In this document: one piece after another, positions 51,347 through 60,774 of the stretch
Numbering within the stretch: position 1 is the first letter of the stretch
How the letters are laid out: every line of letters begins with the position of its first letter
Assembly (NCBI RefSeq): GCF_049852125.1
Contig: NZ_CP187532.1
Location: 558,001-622,000, forward strand
Source: Senimuribacter sp049852125
GTDB lineage: Bacteria; Bacillota; Clostridia; Peptostreptococcales; Anaerovoracaceae
Direction of reading: 5' to 3'
Length of the DNA stretch: 64,000 nucleotides
The notes under the pieces: generated by a model
What the model was told of the DNA's origin: nothing
The model's database searches: none
Seen by the model: the letters and a program-made list of their open reading frames with translations, nothing else
Position numbers and translations under genes: made by a program

Positions 51347-52003
51347 ATGGCTAAGAAGCTATATGTTGTGTGGCTCTTGATCGTCATGTTGATTTTCTCA
51401 TCATTTTCTATTTATGCTGATCCGAAGACGCAATCAAAAGCTGATGAGGAAAAAGAAAGCCGCACAACGGCAGCGTTTCCGGCGCAAATTGAGCTGGAAA
51501 CTGCTATGGCAGCTGCAAAAACTGCCGTAGATAAAAGAAATGAAGATTATTTAAAGGGTTTGGCCGCCTATATTCGTCATGTTAATCGGAACGTGACAGA
51601 AGGCGAGGCGGCGGCTATGGTAAGATATTTTGTAGAATATGCTGATCGATATGAAGTAGATGAGAAGATTGTAATGGCTATCGCACAGAATGAAAGTACG
51701 TATTATTGTGATGCTGTTAGCTGTGAAGATTTCAAAGGGCTAATGCAGACGGGAGATGGCCTTGCCAGAAACGCGGGCTATGATCCGACAGAGCTTTTTG
51801 ATCCACAGGTGAGCATTCAAGTAGGCGCCAGATATCTCTCTATAAAGTTAGATGAGTTCGGCGATATGAGACTGGCTTTAACTGCCTACAATCAGGGATC
51901 CGGCTCGGTCCATTCGGGAAATTATTCTACCGGTTACGCGGACCTGGCGATGGCCAGAGCGAAAGGGATGGAAAATTTCCTGCAAGTAAACGGATATATT
52001 TAG
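51347..52003 (+). CDS. Secreted lytic transglycosylase-like protein (SLT domain), copy 1
   Basis: 218 residues from ATG 51347 (AGAGGAG upstream). A signal peptide (MAKKLYVVWLLIVML, cleavage near SIYA) precedes an SLT fold with the catalytic glutamate in VMAIAQNESTYY, then GLMQTGDGLA and ARYLSIKLDEFG. It cuts peptidoglycan glycan strands. It is a paralogue of the next gene. Nearby TATACT (51292) may be its -10, with a dyad GTCAC / GTGAC at 51304-51319. Confidence 0.88.
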   Translation: MAKKLYVVWLLIVMLIFSSFSIYADPKTQSKADEEKESRTTAAFPAQIELETAMAAAKTAVDKRNEDYLKGLAAYIRHVNRNVTEGEAAAMVRYFVEYADRYEVDEKIVMAIAQNESTYYCDAVSCEDFKGLMQTGDGLARNAGYDPTELFDPQVSIQVGARYLSIKLDEFGDMRLALTAYNQGSGSVHSGNYSTGYADLAMARAKGMENFLQVNGYI

Positions 52004-52018
52004 AAAAGCATAGAATAG

Positions 52019-52069
52019 AAAGCGGAAAGCGGTCTTGACAGAGAATGTCTGGGCCGCTGTCCGCTTTTT
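52019..52069 (+). terminator. Rho-independent terminator between the SLT genes
   Basis: AAAGCGGA / TCCGCTTT (52019-52026, 52060-52067) with inner AGCGG / CCGCT and GACA / TGTC pairs, then T5. Confidence 0.85.
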
Positions 52070-52076
52070 GTCGTTT

Positions 52077-52242
52077 CTTAAGATTTCTTAAGAAATTGAC
52101 TGAAAGATTGTATATAACAGTGATATAAGCACAAAAAAATATAAATAAAATTATAATAAAAAACAATATATAAAAACTTGCTGTGAAATCCATGTGAATT
52201 ATTAAGAAATCTTAAGAAATTGTGGCAGGGATTGTTTATAAT
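52077..52242 (+). promoter_or_regulatory. Duplicated promoter with TTAAG direct repeats
   Basis: CTTAAG at 52077 and 52087, and ATTAAG/CTTAAG at 52201 and 52211, each pair with a 10-base period. In both cases a -10 (TATAAC 52113, TATAAT 52237) starts exactly 26 bases after the second CTTAAG, and TCTTAAGAAATTG is common to both. No -35 hexamer is seen. This is the layout expected for an OmpR/PhoB-type response regulator acting at two successive promoters of the second SLT gene. Confidence 0.65.
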
Positions 52243-52328
52243 AGAACAGGCGGCAGGGTAACGCAAACGGCGCGAGTTAAAAACCCTGCGAAGAAATCTA
52301 AAAAACTATGGAAAGGGAGAAGAACGAC

Positions 52329-53078
52329 ATGGCGAAGAAGCTGATTACATTTTTGCTTGCAATTACCCTCATCGCTGGCTCATCCGTCTCTATCTATGCA
52401 ACAGACGAAACAACAATAGACGATAAAGAAATTACTATCATAGCTGCTAACAATCAAGATGTGGATGCGGCCAGTATGGAGAATGGCGCTAGTCCGGGAG
52501 GAGACGCGGTAATAAACCCGGGAGCTGATACCGACGATGATGCAGCGCCAGTTGAGAAGGAAACGAAGGCTGCAAAGACGAAAAAGGCAAAGTCCTCCGC
52601 GGCGTCAAAGAAAGAAGCAAAATATAAAAGAGGTCTTGCCGCTTACATAAGGCATGTCAATCCGAGCGTAGGCAAAACAAAGTCTTTGAACATGGCAGGA
52701 TATTTTATTTCGAAAGGAAAAAAATATAATTTGCCGCCGGAAATTTTGATGGCGGTTGCACAGAATGAAAGTACATTCTACACAAATGTATGTAATCCAT
52801 ACGGATATAAGGGATTGATGCAGACCAGTGATTCTCTTGCCAGACAGTATGGATATAAACCTTCCAGCCTGTATAAGGCACAGGTCAGCATAGAGGTCGG
52901 CGCAAGATATCTGAGCAGCATGAAGAAACAATTCAAATCATATTCTAAGGCGCTTTCAGCTTACGCGTATGGCCCCGGCGCTGTGAAGGCCGGCAGATAC
53001 TCTACCGGCATTGCCAATAGAGTGCTGAAGTATAGAGACAACATTGAAAAATATTTAAAAAGAAACAATTATGTTTAA
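52329..53078 (+). CDS. Secreted lytic transglycosylase-like protein (SLT domain), copy 2
   Basis: 249 residues from ATG 52329 (GGGAG upstream). A signal peptide (cleavage near SIYA) is followed by a 60-residue low-complexity linker rich in Asp, Ala and Lys, then an SLT domain with Glu in LMAVAQNESTFY and KGLMQTSDSLA. The catalytic part is highly similar to copy 1 but the linker is its own. A wall-remodelling role is expected. Confidence 0.88.
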   Translation: MAKKLITFLLAITLIAGSSVSIYATDETTIDDKEITIIAANNQDVDAASMENGASPGGDAVINPGADTDDDAAPVEKETKAAKTKKAKSSAASKKEAKYKRGLAAYIRHVNPSVGKTKSLNMAGYFISKGKKYNLPPEILMAVAQNESTFYTNVCNPYGYKGLMQTSDSLARQYGYKPSSLYKAQVSIEVGARYLSSMKKQFKSYSKALSAYAYGPGAVKAGRYSTGIANRVLKYRDNIEKYLKRNNYV

Positions 53079-53116
53079 AAACAGCAATTTACGGCGCATA
53101 GTATTATATAAATAGG

Positions 53117-53154
53117 AAAAACGCGGTTATCTCGGTCGGGAGAACCGCGTTTTT
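53117..53154 (+). terminator. Rho-independent terminator
   Basis: 12-bp stem AAAAACGCGGTT / AACCGCGTTTTT (53117-53128, 53143-53154). Confidence 0.9.
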
Positions 53155-53263
53155 CGTAAGGCGTGGTTTTTCTGCCGATTTCTTCTTTATTCTTTTTTAA
53201 TTCCGTGATAAAATGTGTACAGTATAATTTATATAGAAGGAAGCTAAGGAAGTTATCGTGAAA

Positions 53264-54322
53264 ATGGAACTATTTGATCTTGCTCCGGTGAAGTATACTG
53301 ATGATAAAATGCTGATTTTGGATCAGACCTTGTTGCCGGGCAGGGAAGTGTACATAGAAATGCAGACGAAAGAAGAAGTTTGGGACGCTATCTACAGGTT
53401 GAAAGTACGGGGCGCTCCGGCTATCGGTGTAGCAGCTGCTTACGGATTGTATATAGCCATAAAGGATCTGCCGGCATCAGATTATAATGTAGAAATCTTT
53501 GGCGCTGTATTGGGCGAGACCGCAGAGTATTTGGCGTCTGCCAGGCCTACAGCTGTAAATTTGTCGTGGGCCTTAAATCGAATGGTGAAAGCTTTTGACG
53601 CCGCAAAGCCCGACACAGCAGAGAAAGCTAAACAGATACTTTTTGATGAGGCAGAGGCCATAAGAAGGGAAGACGAGGAGGCCTGTTATGCTATGGGTAA
53701 GTATGGCCTGTCGCTGCTGAAGCCGGGTATGGGAATTCTGACTCACTGCAATGCGGGGACGATTGCTACGGCAAAGTATGGGACTTGCCTGGCGCCGGTT
53801 TACTTGGGACAGCAGCAGGGATATGATTTTCGAGTTTTTGCGGACGAAACCAGACCTCTTTTGCAGGGAGCGCGGTTAACTGCGTGGGAATTGCAGAAGG
53901 CAGGGGTTGATGTGACGCTGATCTGCGACAACATGGCGTCTATCGTAATGAAAAACGGGTGGATTGACGCGGTGGTAGTCGGCTGTGACAGGATGGCAGC
54001 CAACGGGGACGGGGCAAATAAGATCGGCACCAGCGGCGTTGCGATTCTGGCAAAGGAATACGGAATCCCGTTTTATATGTTTGTGCCGACGTCTACCATC
54101 GACCTGAGCACACCGACGGGAAATGATATCTGTATTGAACTCCGCGACGGTGCGGAAATTGGAAGCATGTGGTACGCGCATCCTATGGCGCCTGCGGGAA
54201 TTAAGACGTACAATCCAGCTTTTGACGTAACCTCAGCAGAATATATTACAGCGGTTGTCACAGAGAAAGGGATTGTAAGACCGCCATACAAGGAAAATCT
54301 GAAGAAGGTCATGACAAGATGA
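53264..54322 (+). CDS. mtnA: S-methyl-5-thioribose-1-phosphate isomerase
   Basis: 352 residues. RGAPAIGVAAAYGLY, catalytic Cys in LTHCNAGTIATAKYGT and Asp in VVGCDRMAANGDGANKIGT match MtnA. It turns methylthioribose-1-phosphate to the ribulose form in salvage of methionine or in the anaerobic DHAP shunt. No other salvage genes are adjacent. ATG 53264 has AAGGAAG ten bases upstream; GTG 53258 is an alternative start. TATAAT at 53223-53228 is the likely -10. Confidence 0.93.
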   Translation: MELFDLAPVKYTDDKMLILDQTLLPGREVYIEMQTKEEVWDAIYRLKVRGAPAIGVAAAYGLYIAIKDLPASDYNVEIFGAVLGETAEYLASARPTAVNLSWALNRMVKAFDAAKPDTAEKAKQILFDEAEAIRREDEEACYAMGKYGLSLLKPGMGILTHCNAGTIATAKYGTCLAPVYLGQQQGYDFRVFADETRPLLQGARLTAWELQKAGVDVTLICDNMASIVMKNGWIDAVVVGCDRMAANGDGANKIGTSGVAILAKEYGIPFYMFVPTSTIDLSTPTGNDICIELRDGAEIGSMWYAHPMAPAGIKTYNPAFDVTSAEYITAVVTEKGIVRPPYKENLKKVMTR

Positions 54323-55245
54323 GAAAAGAAGTGAAGATTTATTTGTTGATGGTACTGGCGGCATTTCTCTGGTCAGGAGCGTTTATCGCCGCTAAATTTA
54401 CAGCGCCTTACATTCCGTCGTCTTCTGTAACTACATTGCGTTTTGCCATCGCGACTGTTATGATTTATTGCATGATGAAGTGGAATCAGAAGCAAGAGCC
54501 AGATACGGCTTATCATTTTGATCGGCGGGATGTTTCCCACTTTCTGTTTTGTGGTATTGTGGGAATGGTAGGGTATCATATCTTTTTCTTTGAGGCGATG
54601 AAGTACACCACAGCCATCAATTCATCGATCATACGTGCGATCGATCCGATCTTAACAGTCGTATTGGCAGCGATTTTTTTACATCAAAAAGCGCCTGTAA
54701 GGCAGATTTTTGGTGTTGTACTGTCGCTGGCCGGTGTGGTGTTGACGATTACAGGAGGCAATCTGGCAGATTTGGCGTCAGTGGATCTGAACCGAGGCGA
54801 TCTCTATATGCTGGGTGCGGTTTTGTCGTGGTCGGCATATGGAATCTATACAAAAAGCCGCTGCAGTCATATACCTCCGGTGGCGCTGACGTTTTACAGT
54901 TTTCTGGTGTGTACAATGGTACTTCTCCCGTTTTCGCTTATGGAAAAGCCGTGGGTATTTCTGCCGGAAGTACCGGCTTCGGCGTGGCTTGCGCTGTTGT
55001 TTATGGCAGTATTTTGTTCTGGAATTGCCTACTATATACAACAGATCGCTTTACGGGTTATAGGGCCGACACGATCTGCAATTTTTGTCAATTTGGTACC
55101 GGTGTTTTCCTTTATATTGGCGACGCTGATTTTGGGCGAGGAATTGCAGCCGGTGAAGATCCTGACTACGGTTTTGATTATTGCTGGAGTGTGTATTTGT
55201 CAGTTGACTGGAAATGGAAAAGAGGAACAGACGAATGGAAAATAA
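54319..55245 (+). CDS. EamA-family transporter, copy 1
   Basis: 308 residues, ten helices in two EamA repeats (AAFLWSGAFIAAKFTAPYIP; IAYYIQQIALRVIGPTRSAI). ATGA overlap with mtnA. Usually an exporter of amino acids or metabolites; the link to mtnA suggests a methylthio compound or related product, which is speculation. Confidence 0.85.
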   Translation: MRKEVKIYLLMVLAAFLWSGAFIAAKFTAPYIPSSSVTTLRFAIATVMIYCMMKWNQKQEPDTAYHFDRRDVSHFLFCGIVGMVGYHIFFFEAMKYTTAINSSIIRAIDPILTVVLAAIFLHQKAPVRQIFGVVLSLAGVVLTITGGNLADLASVDLNRGDLYMLGAVLSWSAYGIYTKSRCSHIPPVALTFYSFLVCTMVLLPFSLMEKPWVFLPEVPASAWLALLFMAVFCSGIAYYIQQIALRVIGPTRSAIFVNLVPVFSFILATLILGEELQPVKILTTVLIIAGVCICQLTGNGKEEQTNGK

Positions 55246-56164
55246 AAATAAGGGCTTTATCGCCCGTTATGTAAAGATTATTGTGGTACTGGCAGTAGTA
55301 GCGGGATCATCATCGGGCATTTTCGGCAGCGTGATACAGGCGCCGTCTATGGCTATCGGATTTTGGCGTTTGACCATGGGACTACCTTTTTTTGCTGTAC
55401 CGGTATTGCTAAGACAAAGGGATACGCTGAAGGCTGTTTCAAAAAGGGATTATATCTGGACGTTTGTAGCGGGGACTTTTCTCTTTGGACACTTTTTCAC
55501 CTGGTTTAATGCGGTGAAGATGACCAATATCGCCAGCGCTGTAGTCTTGGCCGCGCTTCATCCTTTGGTCGTGCTTCTGGTTACGGTGTTCATATTTAAA
55601 CGCCATGTGGGCCGCAGGCCGGTTATGGGCATTATTCTGGCTCTGCTGGGAGGCGTTCTGATTGCGGGACTTGATTATCAGCAGTTGGCTGCAGGTAATT
55701 TTACTGGAGATGTGCTTGCCTTTCTCGCGGCGGTGTTTATGGGATTATACTTTACCATCGGCAACGAGGTACGGAAGAATGTGCCGGGACCGACTTATGT
55801 ATTTTTGGTCTTCTTAGCTTGCTGGATCTGTTTTGCTATAGGTATGGTTGCTACGGGAACTCCTGCACTGGGGTATACGGCGGCAGATTATCTGTACTTG
55901 ATTGGATTGACCTTGGTCTGTCAGATTGGCGCTCACGCTGTATTTAATCTGTGCTTTGGATACGTGGACTCTCTCTATGTATCTGCATGGGAATCGGGAG
56001 AATCAGTATTTGCGATCATCATGGGCGTTATGTTTTTGGGACAGATACCGAAATCCTGGGAGCTGCTGGGATGCGCGGTGGTAGTTATCGGTCTGCTGTA
56101 TTATAACTATTACACGGGACTGGCAGAAAAGGAAGTGGAAAAGAAATCGGAGAAACAGGCATGA
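55235..56164 (+). CDS. EamA-family transporter, copy 2
   Basis: 309 residues from ATG 55235, overlapping copy 1 by 11 bases. SSSGIFGSVIQAPSMAIGFWR and ASAVVLAALHPLVVLLVTVF show EamA repeats. It differs strongly from copy 1, so the two are not recent duplicates. Its stop overlaps scpA (ATGA), so the operon runs on into scpAB. Confidence 0.85.
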   Translation: MENKNKGFIARYVKIIVVLAVVAGSSSGIFGSVIQAPSMAIGFWRLTMGLPFFAVPVLLRQRDTLKAVSKRDYIWTFVAGTFLFGHFFTWFNAVKMTNIASAVVLAALHPLVVLLVTVFIFKRHVGRRPVMGIILALLGGVLIAGLDYQQLAAGNFTGDVLAFLAAVFMGLYFTIGNEVRKNVPGPTYVFLVFLACWICFAIGMVATGTPALGYTAADYLYLIGLTLVCQIGAHAVFNLCFGYVDSLYVSAWESGESVFAIIMGVMFLGQIPKSWELLGCAVVVIGLLYYNYYTGLAEKEVEKKSEKQA

Positions 56165-56937
56165 GCTATAAGGTGAGGATTGAAACTTTTGAAGGACCGT
56201 TTGATCTGCTCGTGTATCTGATCGAAAACGCGCAGATGAATATCTATGATATTCAGATTTCGGAGATCACACGTCAATATATGGCCTATATTGAAACGAT
56301 GCGGTCGATGGATATTGGGGTAGCTACGGAATTTATGGTGCTGGCTGCTACGCTGATCGATATTAAGAGCAAGATGATTTTACCTCGGTATACGCCGGAA
56401 GGAGAAACTTTGACAGAGGAAGACCCGCGGAGCGAGCTGGTGGAAAGACTACTGGAATACAAGAAGTATAAACAGGGCGCGGAGATTCTCAGAGAACGTG
56501 AGGAAGCTATGGAGGGAGTGTACGAGAAGCCGCAGGAGGATATTTCTCAGTATGTTAACAATCCGGAGGAACAGCTGGACCTGGACATCGGCAAATTCGC
56601 GGAAGCTTTCCATCTGTTTTTACGTAAGAAGAAGCGTGAGGAGGATGTGCGCGCGCATTATACCAGAATTGAACGAGAGAAGGCTACTATTGAGACGCGG
56701 ATGGTTTATATCAAAAATCGATTCATGCGGGCCATTGCTTCGGGGATTAAGAGAATATCTCTCCGCGAGCTGATCCCAAATAAGAAGGACCGCTACGATG
56801 TGGTGGTTACATTTGTGTCGGTTTTGCAGATGATGCGAGATAAGTATTTGGACGCGGAACAGGCAGTGACTTATGGAGAAATTACAGTATTGCCTGGTGA
56901 AAGAAAACTGGAGGAGGAGACATTACTTGAACAGTAA
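56161..56937 (+). CDS. scpA: Segregation and condensation protein A
   Basis: 258 residues. The kleisin N-terminus (VRIETFEGPFDLLVYLIENA, DIQISEITRQYM) and the C-terminal winged helix (RFMRAIASGIKRISLRELI) are typical. Bridges SMC heads and binds ScpB in chromosome folding. Confidence 0.95.
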   Translation: MSYKVRIETFEGPFDLLVYLIENAQMNIYDIQISEITRQYMAYIETMRSMDIGVATEFMVLAATLIDIKSKMILPRYTPEGETLTEEDPRSELVERLLEYKKYKQGAEILREREEAMEGVYEKPQEDISQYVNNPEEQLDLDIGKFAEAFHLFLRKKKREEDVRAHYTRIEREKATIETRMVYIKNRFMRAIASGIKRISLRELIPNKKDRYDVVVTFVSVLQMMRDKYLDAEQAVTYGEITVLPGERKLEEETLLEQ

Positions 56938-57613
56938 GCAGCAAATAAAATCGGCGTTGGAATCCATGATGTTCGTATGGGGACAACCCTTGGATGTGAA
57001 GACCTGCGCGGAGATGTTTGAGATGGAGAAGGAAGATATGGAGGCTCTTTTCGCGGAGCTAGCTGACGAATACGATCAGGAGGGTCGGGGCATTGCAATC
57101 CGTCAGGTTAACAAAGGGTTTCAGTTTGTCACAAGACCGGAAAATGGAGAATATATTGAACGGCTGTGCAGGCCGGTTAAAGTAAAGAAATTGTCGCAGT
57201 CCGCGTTGGAGGTTTTGGCGATTATCGCGTACAAGCAGCCGGTTACTAAAGGAGAAATCGACGCGATTCGCGGTATCAAATGCGACCGGGTAGTGGACGG
57301 GCTGATGAAGAAGGAACTGATCTGTGTCAAGGGGCGTTCGGAAGGCGTGGGAAGGCCCATGCTCTATGGCACGACTGATACGTTTTTGAAGAACTTCGGT
57401 TTTGCTTCTCTAAAGGAATTGCCGGATATCGACGATATAGAAGGAATTATCGGTACAGACGGATCTGACGTACGGTTTAACGAAGGATTTTCAAAGGAGA
57501 TTGCGGAACAGGACGACGATCTTGAACAGATTTCTATAGACACTATTAACGTTTTAGAAACGGTGGGAAACCAAGACGCAACAGATGAAACAGACAGTAT
57601 AGAGGAGGTATAA
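56927..57613 (+). CDS. scpB: Segregation and condensation protein B
   Basis: 228 residues from TTG 56927, with GAGGAGGA at 56911-56918 and 11 bases of overlap with scpA. Two winged helices (KSALESMMFVWGQPLDVKT; SALEVLAIIAYKQPVTKGE, RGIKCDRVVDGLMKKELI) match ScpB. The acidic tail after residue 175 is longer than minimal. Confidence 0.94.
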   Translation: MNSKQQIKSALESMMFVWGQPLDVKTCAEMFEMEKEDMEALFAELADEYDQEGRGIAIRQVNKGFQFVTRPENGEYIERLCRPVKVKKLSQSALEVLAIIAYKQPVTKGEIDAIRGIKCDRVVDGLMKKELICVKGRSEGVGRPMLYGTTDTFLKNFGFASLKELPDIDDIEGIIGTDGSDVRFNEGFSKEIAEQDDDLEQISIDTINVLETVGNQDATDETDSIEEV

Positions 57614-57616
57614 TAT

Positions 57617-58261
57617 ATGGAGATGGAGAAGATAAGGTGTCCCGGATGTGGTCAGGAGCTTAACATGGGAATTCACGAATTTGTGGATGTGGAAGCGGAT
57701 CCGGAACTGAAGGAACAGATTATGACAGGGGAACTGTTTTTGGTGAAGTGTCCGGATTGCGGCGAGGAGACGCTGGCGGAATATCCTGTCATGTATATGG
57801 ATCCTGCTAAAAAGCTGAACATTTACATGGCGCCAGGTCATGATGGCGATTTGCTTATGCAGCTGAACAGTCTGGATATGCCGGAAGCGGAGGTTGATAA
57901 GGATGCTGTTTTTCGCGTGGTGGAAAGCGGCGAGGAGCTGCTGGAAAAGATTTTGATCTTTGATCGAGGCAGGGATGATAGGGTATTGGAGCTGTATAAG
58001 GCTATTATTGTAGAAAATATCAAGGATGAATGGCCGGATGTTCATCATAAGGACATACTTTATTTCACGGATGAGGACGAGGACTATTTCATTATCTGGA
58101 ACTATGCTAATCTGGCGGGTGAGCAGTTGACGGTCAATCTCGATGAAGAAATGTATGCGCAGCTGAGAGATAACTATCTTCCAGCATTGGAAATTCCTGC
58201 AGGAGAGTATGCAGAGGTGAATGAAAAGTGGCTTGCTGAACGCATCGATGTGGAGCCGTAA
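57617..58261 (+). CDS. CpXC-domain protein
   Basis: 214 residues. The domain is named for its zinc-binding pairs, here IRCPGCGQE and VKCPDCGEE. The acidic remainder (DEDEDYFIIWNYANLAGEQ) has no known function. AGGAGG precedes the ATG, and it is part of the scpAB operon. Confidence 0.85.
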   Translation: MEMEKIRCPGCGQELNMGIHEFVDVEADPELKEQIMTGELFLVKCPDCGEETLAEYPVMYMDPAKKLNIYMAPGHDGDLLMQLNSLDMPEAEVDKDAVFRVVESGEELLEKILIFDRGRDDRVLELYKAIIVENIKDEWPDVHHKDILYFTDEDEDYFIIWNYANLAGEQLTVNLDEEMYAQLRDNYLPALEIPAGEYAEVNEKWLAERIDVEP

Positions 58262-58280
58262 GCAGGCGCGCAAAAAACAC

Positions 58281-58309
58281 TTTAATTTGCATGCCAATTA
58301 TGATATACT
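58281..58309 (+). promoter_or_regulatory. Promoter of the transglutaminase lipoprotein / pilus operon
   Basis: TTTAAT (58281-58286), 17 bases, TATACT (58304-58309) with an extended -10 TG at 58301-58302; about 80 bases before the ATG 58390. Confidence 0.6.
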
Positions 58310-58389
58310 CTCATATAAGTATATATAGGCAAATCGCCTGTTGCGGCAGATTTGCGTGTATTATTTTAATTTTATGGAGGGACGATTTT

Positions 58390-59388
58390 ATGTACAAGAG
58401 AAAAATGCTGCCGGTTACATTGGCGCTGCTGTTTCTGATGCTTCTGAGTTCCTGCAGTCAGACAGCCTCAGAGGGTGTGGTAATAGATGACATTCCTTAT
58501 ATCGAACAGGTTTCATTGGAATTTGATGACGAAACGAAGATTGAGGATGAGCCGGCTATACTTGCTAAGTCACCTTCTTTGCCGAGCAATATTTTGAAAC
58601 CGCTTGCTTCCGGCAGTGAGGTGAAAGAAAACGAAAAGGCAATTATCGACTATTCAAATATAGTCGATGGTTATGTGATGGTGAAATTTACCGGGTCTAC
58701 GACGAAGAAGCTAAAGTCGCAGGTTACCGGACCGACAACTACTTATACCTATAATCTTGATCAGGGAGAGTGGGCTACATTCCCGCTGTCTGATGGAAAC
58801 GGCAGTTATAAGGTATCTGTATTTGAAAATGTTTCAGGCAATAAGTATTCGAACGTGCTTTCTGTCAGCTTTAAGGTAAAATTGACAGATGAGTTTGCGC
58901 CGTTCCTGCGCCCGAATCAATATGTGAATTACGAAAATGCACCGAAGACAATAAAAAAAGCTGCCAAGCTTGTTTCAAAAAAGGATGACGAGCTGAAAAA
59001 AGTAAAAAAGATCTATAATTTCGTTGTGAAGAATCTGAAATATGATACGAAAAAAGCGAAGACAGTACAGTCAGGATATTTACCTGATCTGGATAAGGTG
59101 CTTGCTAAGAAAAAGGGAATCTGCTTTGACTATGCTGCGTTGATGACTGGTATGCTGCGCAGTCAGGGTGTTCCGTGTAAGCTGGTAGTCGGTTATGCCG
59201 GCTCTGCTTATCATGCGTGGATCAGCGTGTGGAGTGAAGATACCGGTTGGATAGACGGCGCAATATACTTTGACGGAACTTCGTGGCAGCGTATGGATCC
59301 GACCTTTGTTTCTTCAGCAAAGAACAGCGCTTCTATCAAAAAATTTGTCGGTGATGGAAGTAACTATTCGCCGAAGTATCTCTATTAA
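58390..59388 (+). CDS. Transglutaminase-like lipoprotein
   Basis: 332 residues from ATG 58390 (GGAGGG upstream). A type II signal with lipobox LLSSC precedes an acidic spacer and a domain with the transglutaminase/protease triad: Cys in KGICFDYAALM, His in SAYHAWISVW, Asp in RMDPTF. Sits outside on the membrane and may process or crosslink surface protein or wall peptide. The ORF that starts at 58291 has no ribosome site. Confidence 0.85.
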   Translation: MYKRKMLPVTLALLFLMLLSSCSQTASEGVVIDDIPYIEQVSLEFDDETKIEDEPAILAKSPSLPSNILKPLASGSEVKENEKAIIDYSNIVDGYVMVKFTGSTTKKLKSQVTGPTTTYTYNLDQGEWATFPLSDGNGSYKVSVFENVSGNKYSNVLSVSFKVKLTDEFAPFLRPNQYVNYENAPKTIKKAAKLVSKKDDELKKVKKIYNFVVKNLKYDTKKAKTVQSGYLPDLDKVLAKKKGICFDYAALMTGMLRSQGVPCKLVVGYAGSAYHAWISVWSEDTGWIDGAIYFDGTSWQRMDPTFVSSAKNSASIKKFVGDGSNYSPKYLY

Positions 59389-59409
59389 GAGCTGAGAATG
59401 GAGAGCTGC

Positions 59410-60444
59410 ATGAAAAAAATACTTTCAAACGAGATGATTTCCTCATTGACGCTGGAGATTTCGTTGCTTCTCCATGCGGGAATTCCTGTGGGAGACGCTT
59501 TGTCTTTGCTCTCTGAGGAAAGCGAGTATAAAGAACTTCTGCAGGGGATGGCTCAGAAAGCGGATGAAGGCGCGTCACTATCCACCTGTTTGCGGGAGAG
59601 TGAAAAATTCCCATCCTATGTATGCGGCTTGATTGACGTGGGAGAACATGCAGGCCGTACGGAGGAGGCGCTTAAGGCGCTTTCTTACTATTATGAGCGT
59701 CGTGTGCGATTAAATCGAAGAATTCGAAGCGCGTTTTTGTATCCGGCTATCATGCTTGTTTTGATGTTGATTGTAATTGGGGTGCTTTTAATCAAAGTAT
59801 TACCTATTTTTGATGATGTATACGCGTCTTTAGGCGGCCAGCTGACCGGCGTGGGCGGCGGTTTGTTGATGCTGGGACATTGGTTGGACAGAGTTATGCC
59901 GGCATTATGGATTCTATTGGCTGTTGCGGTGATTTTCATCGCGGTATTTGCGGCAGCCGGCGCTTTTCGTGATAGAGTTCTGGCATTGTGGAGAAAACAT
60001 CGCGGGGACAAGGGTATCTTCGGAAAGATCAATACGTCCAGACTGATTCAGGCCTTTGCTATGGGGATTTCCAGTGGTTTACAGGCTGAGGAATCATTGG
60101 ATTTGGCAGCAGATCTTCTTGTGGATATACCTGCGGCCAGGAAGCGTTGCTTAAATTGCCGTACCTTATTGGATGAAGGCCAGACCCTTAGCATGGCTAT
60201 GCAGGGCAGCAGTCTTCTTCCTGCCAGCGCGTGCAGACTGATGGAATTGGGGCAACGCAGCGGCGCTATGGATACGACGATTGAGAAGATTGCTGACGAT
60301 TTGGCTGATCAGAGCGAATATGCCATAGAGGAGTTAGTCAGCCGTATTGAACCGGCATTGGTCTTGATTTGTTCGTTGCTGGTGGGGTTGATTTTACTTT
60401 CTGTTATGTTGCCGCTGATGCATATTATGGCGGCTATTGGGTAA
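59410..60444 (+). CDS. Type II secretion / type IV pilus inner-membrane protein (GspF/PilC)
   Basis: 344 residues. Two GspF domains, three helices (ILALLLVIGVLLIKVLPI-like core at about 110-140, and the C-terminal LICSLLVGLILLSVMLPL). SLTLEISLLLHAGIPVGDALS is the GspF start. Forms the assembly platform that the PilT ATPase turns. GGAGAG is a few bases before ATG 59410. Confidence 0.88.
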   Translation: MKKILSNEMISSLTLEISLLLHAGIPVGDALSLLSEESEYKELLQGMAQKADEGASLSTCLRESEKFPSYVCGLIDVGEHAGRTEEALKALSYYYERRVRLNRRIRSAFLYPAIMLVLMLIVIGVLLIKVLPIFDDVYASLGGQLTGVGGGLLMLGHWLDRVMPALWILLAVAVIFIAVFAAAGAFRDRVLALWRKHRGDKGIFGKINTSRLIQAFAMGISSGLQAEESLDLAADLLVDIPAARKRCLNCRTLLDEGQTLSMAMQGSSLLPASACRLMELGQRSGAMDTTIEKIADDLADQSEYAIEELVSRIEPALVLICSLLVGLILLSVMLPLMHIMAAIG

Positions 60445-60447
60445 GAA

Positions 60448-60774
60448 ATGATGGAAAAGAAACGTTCCGCCTGGGGCGGACTTTTGCGAGGACTGTTGTT
60501 TCCGGTAATAGTAATTGTCATATTTATTTTCTTTGCCACTGCGTTTAACAGCTTGGATAAGGACAGAGGAAAGGAAAGTCTGGAGCAGCTGCAGGAAGCC
60601 ATTCGGCGCAGCTGCGTGGCTTGTTATGCGGCGGAAGGAGCTTATCCTCCTAATTTGGAATATATTCAGGAATACTACGGCGTGCAAATTGATAACGTAA
60701 AATACACCGTACATTATACGGTAATTGCAGATAATTTGATGCCGGATATCACGGTATTGGAGAATAACCAATGA
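60448..60774 (+). CDS. Small pilin-like membrane protein 1
   Basis: 108 residues, one N-terminal helix (FPVIVIVIFIFFATAF), then a 70-residue domain beginning LEQLQEAIRRSCVACYA. No G/FTLIE-type cleavage site. Position between GspF and other small anchored proteins suggests a pseudopilin or pilin. ATGA overlap with the next gene. Confidence 0.6.
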   Translation: MMEKKRSAWGGLLRGLLFPVIVIVIFIFFATAFNSLDKDRGKESLEQLQEAIRRSCVACYAAEGAYPPNLEYIQEYYGVQIDNVKYTVHYTVIADNLMPDITVLENNQ

